Assembly: GCA_900542285.1 (NCBI GenBank)
Contig: UQNF01000051.1
Span: forward strand, 1-11,881
Source: an uncultured Clostridium sp.
GTDB lineage: Bacteria > Bacillota > Clostridia > Christensenellales > CAG-138
DNA length: 11,881 bases
Direction: 5' to 3'
The notes below the pieces were generated by a model. The model had not been told where the DNA came from and ran no database searches. It saw only the letters and a program-made list of their open reading frames with translations. Below, in pieces: positions 6,562 through 11,881 of this stretch. The first letter of the stretch is position 1. Every line of letters begins with the position of its first letter. The position numbers and the translations under genes are program-made.

Positions 6562-6599
6562 ATCTAAGCATAAATACATGTTCCAAGGAGGATTTTTTC

Positions 6600-7328
6600 A
6601 TGGGTTTGTGGGAAATCATCAAAGGTGAACAACCGGGTATTATTAAGACATTATTGAATTACGAAAATGCCGGCCAGTTTGGAGAGTTTGCAACCGAATA
6701 TGCATTGACAAACAAGAATCTTGATGGAGAACTTGTTGTTTTGAAAAATATCTATGTCCCAACACAAGGTAAAACTACCGAAATTGACCTACTAATGATA
6801 CATGAAAAAGGCATTTTTGTCTTTGAAAGCAAAAATTATAGCGGTTGGATTTTCGGAAGCGCTGATCAGTTGAATTGGACTCAATCTTTGCAAAATGGCG
6901 ACAAAAACAAGTTTTACAATCCTATTCGCCAAAACAGAACACACATCAAAGCTCTGGCTGCTTTTTTAGAAAAACCTGTATCAGAATTTGTGTCTTACAT
7001 CGTTTTTTCGGAGAGATGTACTTTGAAAAAAGTACCGGCGGACACCAGCGATGTTATTATTGTTCGTCGTCCCGATATGCTTAAAAAGCTGAAGGCAACA
7101 CTCAAAACCACCCCAACAAAATATACTTTCAATGACATCCAAGATATCGCAAAAAAACTGCAACCTCTTACAAATAAGGATGATGCTGAAAAGCAACAAC
7201 ATATCATAAATATTCAGAATAAATGTCCTTTTTGCGGAGGCGAACTCACTTTGCGAAACGGTAAATATGGCCGATTTTGGGGTTGTAGCAACTACCCTAA
7301 ATGCAAATTTACTCGTCCTGAAGAATGA
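6600..7328 (+). CDS. NERD-domain nuclease-like protein with topoisomerase-type zinc ribbon
   Basis: The protein has 242 residues. The start at 6600 is set by AAGGAGG (6585-6591) with 8-nt spacing; a longer frame from 6552 would run through this site. Residues 25-140 form a NERD (nuclease-related) domain of the PD-(D/E)XK fold: GQFGEFATEYAL, then TEIDLLMIHEKGIFVFESKNYSG with the likely catalytic Asp63 and Glu76-x-Lys78, then GW-IFG and an NPIRQNRTHI helix. Near the C-terminus CPFCGG and CSNYPKC give four zinc ligands (Cys209, 212, 229, 235), a zinc ribbon like those at the end of bacterial topoisomerase I. The combination points to a DNA-binding or DNA-cleaving role, but substrates of NERD proteins are mostly unknown. 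The gene is clearly AT-richer than its neighbours, has its own promoter and stands next to a broken ORF, consistent with horizontal acquisition. A phage-defence role is possible but not shown. Confidence 0.87.
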   Translation: MGLWEIIKGEQPGIIKTLLNYENAGQFGEFATEYALTNKNLDGELVVLKNIYVPTQGKTTEIDLLMIHEKGIFVFESKNYSGWIFGSADQLNWTQSLQNGDKNKFYNPIRQNRTHIKALAAFLEKPVSEFVSYIVFSERCTLKKVPADTSDVIIVRRPDMLKKLKATLKTTPTKYTFNDIQDIAKKLQPLTNKDDAEKQQHIINIQNKCPFCGGELTLRNGKYGRFWGCSNYPKCKFTRPEE

Positions 7329-7458
7329 ATCTATTGATTCTCTTGAACAATTGCATTCAATTTTCGTTATTCTGATGAATGCGTATAGAATCCGAACTCT
7401 TGGAAATAAAAAGGACACAAGTATGATTTGTTACATTATTCTTTTGAAATAGTAAAGA

Positions 7459-7490
7459 CGATGCTTTATTACCAACAAGCATCGCCTTTA
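7459..7490 (+). terminator. Likely terminator between convergent NERD and U32 genes
   Basis: CGATGCTT (7459-7466) pairs perfectly with AAGCATCG (7477-7484) around a 10-nt loop, followed by CCTTTATT. The T-tract is short, and the hairpin is 130 nt past the NERD stop. Confidence 0.5.
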
Positions 7491-7525
7491 TTCCAATTCA
7501 CACTTTGTTCAGCACACATGCCAAT

Positions 7526-7557
7526 AGTGTTCTCATACTGTCTTTTGGACACTATCT
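7526..7557. repeat. 7-bp inverted repeat in the AT-rich flank
   Basis: ATAGTGT (7526-7532) and ACACTAT (7551-7557) form perfect 7-bp arms 18 bp apart, close to the right edge of the low-GC island. It may be an element end, a minus-strand 3' hairpin of the U32 gene (stop at 7593) or chance. No matching copy was found at the left edge of the island. Confidence 0.3.
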
Positions 7558-7592
7558 CATGCAGTCCCAATTTTTTATCTAAACCTGTGCGC

Positions 7593-8819
7593 TTATGCCT
7601 TTTTGGCAGTGCGCTTTCGCAGAATGTCGCCGGGTTTTACGCTTTCGCCGCAGCCGATATAGAGCCTTTGGCAGGGGTGGGGGGCGGAATCCATGCTCTC
7701 GCCGTCCTCGTCCCTGATGAAGCCGACGGTGAAGCTGCGCCCGACGTCCTTGGGCGACAGTATCATCAGCTCATCGCCCGGGAAGAAGCGGTTGCGCTGC
7801 TCGACATGGGCAATTCCGCTCTCGGGGTCGTAATCCAGAACTACCGCAGAGATTTGGTAATCCTGCACATAGCCGCCGCTTTCGGCGGCGATAAGCTCCG
7901 AACCGAAGCTTTCGCCCGGCTCGCCAAGCATGAATCCGGTGGTGTAGGGGCGGTGGCTGACCTGCGCAAGCTCCTGCCTGACGGCGTCCATATCGCAGCC
8001 GTCCAGCGCCATGCGGTAGGCGTTGACCACCGTGGCGACATAGAGGATGGATTTCATCCTGCCCTCTATCTTGAGGCTGACGATACCGGAGGAGATAAGC
8101 TCATCCAGATGCTCAACCATGCACATATCCTTGGAGTTCATGATAAAGCTGCCGCTGCGCTCGGTGACGAGCTCAAAGTATTCGCCGCCGCTTCCGCGCT
8201 CCCGCACCTCGTATGACCAGCGGCAGGGCTGGGAGCATTCGCCCCTGTTGCTGTCCCTGCCGGAAATATAGTTGCTCAAAAGGCAGCGTCCGGAGTAGCT
8301 GACGCACATTGCGCCGTGAACGAACGCCTCAAGCTCCAGCGTTTCGGGGAGCTTCTGCCGCATCGCCCTTATTTCGGCAAGGGTCAGCTCGCGCGCAAGG
8401 ACTATCCTCTCTATCCCCTGCTCATGCCAGAACAGTGCGGCTTCGCTGTTGAGCGTGTTCGCCTGCGTGCTCAGGTGCAGCGCAAGGTTCGGCGCAACGC
8501 GTTTTGAAATGCGGATGACCGATGGGTCGTTGATGATGAGCGCATCGACATGGGCGGCGTCGAGTGCGGCAATGGTTTCGGGCAGCTCCGCAAGATCGGC
8601 GTCACGCATGAAGGCGTTGACGGTGACATAGACCCTGACGCCCCTCTCGTGGGCATAACGGACAGCCTCGGCGACCTCGTCAAGCGTGAAGTTATCCGCC
8701 AGGTTGCGCAGGGAAAAGGCGGTCGTGCCGATATAGACGGCATCCGCTCCGAAGTGTATGGCTGTTTTGAGCCTTTCCATATTGCCCGCAGGGGCAAGCA
8801 GTTCGACCTTATTGTGCAT
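7593..8819 (-). CDS. trhP: U32-family protein, TrhP-like tRNA uridine-34 hydroxylase
   Basis: The protein has 408 residues, typical of the longer U32 proteins once called collagenase-like peptidases. It opens with ELLAPAGNMERLKTAIHFGADAVYIG. It carries the signature region ELEAFVHGAMCVSYSGRC followed by SNRGECSQPCRW, with Cys172, 179, 195 and 199 as probable iron-sulfur ligands. The tail has ELMILSP and KPGDILRK elements of the C-terminal beta domain. Relatives E. coli TrhP (YegQ) and Bacillus TrhP1/TrhP2 make 5-hydroxyuridine at tRNA position 34 from prephenate, so this role is inferred by homology; the paralog RlhA (23S rRNA) is less likely. In Bacillus the trhP genes lie close to mltG, as here. 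The ATG overlaps the stop of the DUF2461 gene by one base (TAATG) and GGAGG lies 4 nt upstream, inside that gene, which suggests translational coupling. Confidence 0.85.
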   Translation of the reverse strand: MHNKVELLAPAGNMERLKTAIHFGADAVYIGTTAFSLRNLADNFTLDEVAEAVRYAHERGVRVYVTVNAFMRDADLAELPETIAALDAAHVDALIINDPSVIRISKRVAPNLALHLSTQANTLNSEAALFWHEQGIERIVLARELTLAEIRAMRQKLPETLELEAFVHGAMCVSYSGRCLLSNYISGRDSNRGECSQPCRWSYEVRERGSGGEYFELVTERSGSFIMNSKDMCMVEHLDELISSGIVSLKIEGRMKSILYVATVVNAYRMALDGCDMDAVRQELAQVSHRPYTTGFMLGEPGESFGSELIAAESGGYVQDYQISAVVLDYDPESGIAHVEQRNRFFPGDELMILSPKDVGRSFTVGFIRDEDGESMDSAPHPCQRLYIGCGESVKPGDILRKRTAKKA

Positions 8820-9514
8820 TATTCCTCCGTCAATTCGCTTGATCCTTCATTTGCAATGCTGTTTATATACCTGTACATCGGCGCAAGCAGGGTGAATTCG
8901 GATCTGAGCCTGTCGAGTATGCCGCTCGGCGCGATCAGATCCGCAACGCCGGAAACGGACTTTTCCCAGGCAAAGGACCTGACGTTGATATACGACCGTA
9001 TCCGCTCCGGAGCATCGGGAAAATGCTGCTTTTTATACGCATCCGCAGCATATGTAAAGCCTGCCGCCTCAAGCTCCTCCGCAAGGGCGAGGAAGCCTGC
9101 CGGATCGCTCGTTAGCCTTTTGCGGTAACGCTCCATCATGGCGGAGTCGGCGGAATAGAAGCCTGCGCCGTAGTCATAGCCCTGCGGCGTTATCTCGAAC
9201 CAGAGCGTGCAGCCCTCGCTTATTCGCGTCTTTGGGTAGCGGTAACCTATCCACACATGGTTCCTGTAAGGGGATTTATCCCTCGTGAACCGGGTATCGC
9301 GGCGAATGCGCGACACGGTGGCGTTAAGGCTTGTATTGAAATTCGGGTCGATATCGAGCGCCGTCGGCATAAGCTCCGCCGCAAGCTGCCGCATGGGCTG
9401 CTGCACGAACTTTTTATAGCGGTTTCGGTTCAGCTCGAACCATTCCGTGTTATTGTTGAAGCCTATCTCGAAAAGAAAGCGGAAGGCTTCGGGGTCAAAG
9501 CCTGTAAAACTCAT
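8819..9514 (-). CDS. DUF2461 family protein
   Basis: A 231-residue protein with the DUF2461 pattern across most of its length: FTGFDPEAFRFLFEIGFNNN, then EWFELNRNRYKKFVQQP near the start, RIRRDTRFTRDKSPYRNHVW at about 68-88, and WFEITPQGYDYGAGFY around 104-120. The family is widespread in bacteria and has no established biochemical function. No signal peptide or transmembrane segment is visible, so it is probably cytoplasmic. It starts 10 nt after the mltG stop and has a poor ribosome binding site, so it may rely on re-initiation by ribosomes leaving mltG. Its TAA overlaps the ATG of the U32 gene. The tight packing suggests co-expression but does not reveal a role. Confidence 0.85.
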   Translation of the reverse strand: MSFTGFDPEAFRFLFEIGFNNNTEWFELNRNRYKKFVQQPMRQLAAELMPTALDIDPNFNTSLNATVSRIRRDTRFTRDKSPYRNHVWIGYRYPKTRISEGCTLWFEITPQGYDYGAGFYSADSAMMERYRKRLTSDPAGFLALAEELEAAGFTYAADAYKKQHFPDAPERIRSYINVRSFAWEKSVSGVADLIAPSGILDRLRSEFTLLAPMYRYINSIANEGSSELTEE

Positions 9515-9524
9515 AGCAAATCAA

Positions 9525-10799
9525 TCACGGCCACAGCGGACTGTATGTGGCAACATTCCTGTTGTGCTCCGCAAGGGTCTTGGCGAAGATGAGCGCACCC
9601 GTCTGCGGATCCATAAGGCAGAAGTAGAGATAGCCGTCCTCAATGAACTGTTCGTCCGGATAGAGTGCGGCGTTGATCGCGCCGTCGCCGGGGTTGCTGA
9701 CCGGCCCGAGCGGAAGCCCAATGTTGAGATGGGTGTTGTAGCCGGAGGGGGTGTTGAGCTGCTCGTCAGTAAGGTTGAGCGTTCCGGTCCTGAGCACATA
9801 TTCAAGCGTTGCGTCCGAATCGAAAGGCATCTCACGCTCAAGGCGGTTGTGGAATACGGCGGAGACCTTGGCAAAGTCGAAGGGCTTGGCCTCCTTCTCA
9901 AGGATGGAGGCAAGGGTCACGACCTCGTAGAAGCTCATATTAAGCTCCCTTGCACGCGCGGTGTATATCGGGCCGAATACCTGCTCGAACTTGGTAAGCA
10001 TCTTGTCGATGAGCGTTTCAACGCCTGCGTCGGCATAGAGCTCATACGACGCAGGGAACAGGAAGCCCTCGAGCGCATAGCTGCGTTCGCCCGTCGGGTC
10101 CTCCGGAATCTCGGAGATGAACGGATGATCCGAAATAAAGCTCTCTCCGGTGACCAGCAGGGAAAGGAACTCGTCGGGATCGTCGATAAAGCCCTGCTCC
10201 ACAAGCTTGTCTGCCATAGCCTCGAGCGTCAGACCCTCCGCAAGCTTGACGGTTATGGTCTCCTTGGGCGGATTGCCCTTGCATATCACATCGACTATCT
10301 CCTCAACGCTCATGTTCTTGGACAGCACATAGGTGCCTGCCTGAAGGCGGTTGGCCTTGCCGATGAAGTCGACATAGATCTTGAACACCGCCTTGTGGGG
10401 GATAAGCCCCTCCTGCCCCTCGCCGCAGGCCTCGTAAAGTATCTTGGCGATGGCGGATGCGCCGCTGCCGGACGGGATCTCTACCACCACCGGGGTAGCG
10501 TCGTTGGGGTCGACGGGCATTAGGTAGTCATTCACAAGCTTGTTTACGACTGCGCTCAAAAGAAAATAGACTATAAGCACGCAGGCGACTATTATGATGA
10601 CGGGGCGGACGGCACTGTAAATCCTGAGCCACGGACTGATCTGTCCGCTTTCCTCACGCTGTCTTTTCCTTTCAGCCCTGTCCTGCTTCCGCTGCCTTCT
10701 CTGCTGCCAGCGGTCATAGGCGTCGGGCTTGCCGTGCGTGTCCTCGTCAAGGCGCACAAGGCGGCTTGAACCATTGCCGTTATTGCTGCTATCAGACAT
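9525..10799 (-). CDS. mltG: Endolytic murein transglycosylase MltG
   Basis: A 424-residue YceG/MltG protein that cleaves nascent glycan strands in the periplasm-facing cell wall. It has a long, highly charged cytoplasmic tail (residues 1-65, rich in Arg/Lys/Gln) and a single membrane helix at about 66-86. The body begins with an IPSGSGASAIAKILYEAG-like LysM-type segment near 108-125. The catalytic part has LEGFLFPASYEL (243-254), LASILEKEA with the likely catalytic Glu301 (counterpart of E. coli Glu218), VFHNRLEREMPFDSDAT (315-331), YNTHLNIGLPLGPVSNPG (354-371) and YLYFCLMDPQTG. The Bacillus gene also lies near the trhP genes, matching this locus. The start is supported by AAGGAGGG with 9-nt spacing (complement of 10809-10816). 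An 80-bp AT-rich gap precedes it. Confidence 0.93.
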   Translation of the reverse strand: MSDSSNNGNGSSRLVRLDEDTHGKPDAYDRWQQRRQRKQDRAERKRQREESGQISPWLRIYSAVRPVIIIVACVLIVYFLLSAVVNKLVNDYLMPVDPNDATPVVVEIPSGSGASAIAKILYEACGEGQEGLIPHKAVFKIYVDFIGKANRLQAGTYVLSKNMSVEEIVDVICKGNPPKETITVKLAEGLTLEAMADKLVEQGFIDDPDEFLSLLVTGESFISDHPFISEIPEDPTGERSYALEGFLFPASYELYADAGVETLIDKMLTKFEQVFGPIYTARARELNMSFYEVVTLASILEKEAKPFDFAKVSAVFHNRLEREMPFDSDATLEYVLRTGTLNLTDEQLNTPSGYNTHLNIGLPLGPVSNPGDGAINAALYPDEQFIEDGYLYFCLMDPQTGALIFAKTLAEHNRNVATYSPLWP

Positions 10800-10855
10800 T
10801 ACGATAGACCCTCCTTCTTTCCTGAAATGATACTCAATAATTATTGTTATTTATA

Positions 10856-10883
10856 TTTATAATTTATGTACGCCGTGATTCAG
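10856..10883 (-). promoter_or_regulatory. Weak promoter candidate ahead of mltG
   Basis: In the AT-rich 80-bp gap, the minus strand shows TATAAA (10861-10856) with a poor -35 match CTGAAT (10883-10878) at 16 bp. A 12-bp palindrome CAATAATTATTG (10835-10846) lies between it and the ribosome binding site. The gap hints that mltG can be transcribed separately from rnj-ylbF, but the -35 box is weak. Confidence 0.25.
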
Positions 10884-11227
10884 CCTTCGAACATGGCGAG
10901 ATCTATATCCACCGCCTTGGCGACCGCCTCGTAGACATCGGTAACAAGCTTATTCAGCCTGTATTGGGCGAACAGAAATCCGCTTGCATCGTGGTTGAGC
11001 TGCAGCAGCTCTCCAAGCTTTTGGAGCCTGATAAGCTCGTCCTCATCGGCCGCTCCGCTCATGGCGGCGGCACGGAGCCTGTACTGGAGCCTGGAGTATT
11101 CGCCGATAAGAAGCCTTGTGGATTCGTCGGCAAACGCACGCTCCCTCGCGGATACGAACGCCTCGTACTCGGGGCTTTGCTTCAACAGCGCGGCCAGCTC
11201 GGCGGTTTTCTCCTTTATCGCGTTCAT
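10880..11227 (-). CDS. YlbF/YmcA family protein
   Basis: This 115-residue, largely helical protein fits the YlbF/YmcA (DUF964) family: EKTAELAALLKQSPEYEAF at the start, a helix with FADESTRLLIGEYSRLQYRL, then LGELLQLNHDASGFLFAQYRLNKLV and the closing DIDLAMF. In Bacillus subtilis, YlbF (RicF), YmcA (RicA) and YaaT (RicT) form a complex that adjusts RNase Y-dependent mRNA maturation and so affects competence, biofilm and sporulation. No YmcA or YaaT gene is in this window. The ATG overlaps the RNase J stop by one base (TGATG), and GGAGG lies 10 nt upstream (complement of 11238-11242). Co-translation with RNase J suggests a link to RNA decay, which is inference. The exact paralog (YlbF or YmcA) cannot be fixed from the sequence alone. 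Confidence 0.83.
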   Translation of the reverse strand: MNAIKEKTAELAALLKQSPEYEAFVSARERAFADESTRLLIGEYSRLQYRLRAAAMSGAADEDELIRLQKLGELLQLNHDASGFLFAQYRLNKLVTDVYEAVAKAVDIDLAMFEG

Positions 11228-11881
11228 CAGCAGTCGACCTCCAGTATAACCGGGAGTATTATCGGGGTGCGCCTTGTCTTGGTCAGAAGGAAATTCCGCA
11301 TTCCGTTCTTGATGCCGTTTTTGAAGGAATTCCAGTCGGTCTTGTTCCTGCGGTTAAGGTTTACCGCAAGCTCATAGGCGAACTCCTTGGCCTCTGCAAA
11401 AAGCTCCGTCGAATCCTTGACATAGATAAAGCCCTTGGTTATAAGCTCCGGCACGCCCAGCAGCTCTCCCGTCGAACGCTGCACGGGTATGACGATCGCC
11501 ACAAGCCCGTCCTGAGAAAGCAGGCGGCGTTCCTGAAGCACGGCGGTACCGATATCGCCGACGCCGAGGCCGTCGACCATGACGGCGCCGGAGGTGACGC
11601 TGCCGTTGAGCTTGGCGCTGCGTCTTGTAAGCTCCAGCACCCGGCCGTTTTCCATGATAAAGATATTGCTCTCGGGTATGCCCATCCGCTCCGCAAGCTT
11701 GGCGTGGTGGTGGAGATGCCTTGCCTCGCCGTGAACGGGAATGAAATATTTGGGCTTAATGGTTAGGAGCATGAGCTTCAGCTCCTCCTGCCTTGCGTGG
11801 CCGGAAACGTGTACGTCCGCAAGTCGGTCATATACGACGTTAGCGCCCCTCTGGAAGAGCTGGTTAATGACCCTTCCGACG
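11227..11881 (-). CDS. rnj: Ribonuclease J, C-terminal part (5' end outside the window)
   Basis: The frame is open to the right edge (codons from 11880) and ends at TGA 11229-11227, giving 217 residues. The visible part starts VGRVINQLFQRGANVVYD and then shows DVHVSGHARQEELKLML, the conserved late beta-CASP region of RNase J. Next comes KPKYFIPVHGEARHLHHHAKLA with the last metal and active-site histidines, followed by the linker with VMVDGLGVGDIGTAVLQERRLLSQDGLVAIV. The C-terminal dimer/RNA-binding part follows (KGFIYVKDSTEL). RNase J is a 5'-3' exo- and endoribonuclease for mRNA decay and rRNA maturation in Firmicutes. An ATG at 11772 is internal, not a start. A position usually occupied by Cys in GHACQEEL is Arg here. 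The gene is the first visible one of the minus-strand cluster. Confidence 0.93.
   Translation of the reverse strand, partial: VGRVINQLFQRGANVVYDRLADVHVSGHARQEELKLMLLTIKPKYFIPVHGEARHLHHHAKLAERMGIPESNIFIMENGRVLELTRRSAKLNGSVTSGAVMVDGLGVGDIGTAVLQERRLLSQDGLVAIVIPVQRSTGELLGVPELITKGFIYVKDSTELFAEAKEFAYELAVNLNRRNKTDWNSFKNGIKNGMRNFLLTKTRRTPIILPVILEVDC

Larger units (their letters stand above)
6287..6599. other. Intergenic stretch entering an AT-rich island
   Basis: About 313 bases between the lipoprotein and the NERD gene. It holds the lipoprotein terminator (6348-6388), a weak TTGGG/CCCAA hairpin near 6402-6420, a broken small ORF (6441-6530) and the NERD promoter (6533-6561). Base composition shifts to AT-rich here compared with the flanking genes, and the AT-rich stretch continues to about 7590. 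Confidence 0.5.

Noticed and set aside
6552..6599. Longer N-terminus for the NERD protein
   Set aside because: It would overlap the predicted promoter and run through an AAGGAGG site ideally spaced for the ATG at 6600.
7428..8216. 262-codon plus-strand ORF
   Set aside because: Mostly antisense to the U32 gene; the first part lies in AT-rich intergenic DNA with no ribosome binding site.
9447..10523. 358-codon plus-strand ORF
   Set aside because: It is antisense to mltG, which has all family motifs; the ORF has no domain and no ribosome binding site.
10844..11766. Plus-strand ORFs opposite ylbF and rnj
   Set aside because: Antisense shadows of two well-supported coupled genes.
1..11881. tRNA or rRNA genes, insertion sequences, integrase or attachment sites
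   Set aside because: No cloverleaf, rRNA core sequence, transposase or integrase motif, or paired flanking repeats around the AT-rich island were seen by eye.

Overview
The window looks like a chromosomal stretch of an endospore-forming member of the Clostridia (Firmicutes) with fairly GC-rich coding DNA. The evidence is a SipL-type spore-coat protein (SPOCS/DUF3794 plus LysM), a DUF1858 redox-disulfide protein, a DUF4097 protein, strong AGGAGG-type ribosome binding sites, and a minus-strand block of RNase J, YlbF-family protein, MltG and a U32-type tRNA hydroxylase. The genus cannot be named from the sequence. This is inferred from gene content, not from a database search.

Left part (1-3254): the 3' part of a membrane-anchored DUF4097 beta-solenoid protein on the plus strand ends in a clear intrinsic terminator. 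Two minus-strand genes follow: a 67-residue DUF1858 protein and pyrG (CTP synthase). As written, pyrG carries a net +1 frameshift near its 3' end. The reading frame breaks at residue 435, and the rest of the glutaminase domain, with its HPE catalytic motif, continues in another frame to position 1640. The gap between these two genes holds a 13-bp triple tandem repeat. pyrG has a good promoter (TTGCAA-16-TATAAT) in a divergent intergenic region shared with the next gene.

Middle (3461-7490): a SipL-like spore morphogenesis gene is followed by a 285-bp non-coding stretch. That stretch holds a long nested palindrome, a near-consensus promoter (TTGACA-17-TAATCT) and a terminator only about 60-90 nt downstream, which suggests a short structured RNA. 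Then comes a secreted lipoprotein with a leucine-rich-like segment and an InlB-type C-terminal module. After its terminator the base composition drops sharply. This AT-rich patch carries a broken small ORF and a NERD-domain nuclease-like protein with a topoisomerase-type zinc ribbon, which has its own extended -10 promoter. It looks like a small acquired island.

Right part (7593-11881), all minus strand and read from right to left: RNase J (cut by the window edge), a YlbF-family protein, MltG, a DUF2461 protein and a U32/TrhP-like protein. Two junctions are 1-nt stop/start overlaps (11227 and 8819) and one gap is only 10 nt, so most of this is probably one or two operons for RNA turnover, peptidoglycan processing and tRNA wobble-uridine modification.

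I did not find a convincing large new system. The best leads are the pyrG frameshift, the short promoter-to-terminator RNA at 5066-5153, the AT-rich NERD island and the RNase J-YlbF coupling.
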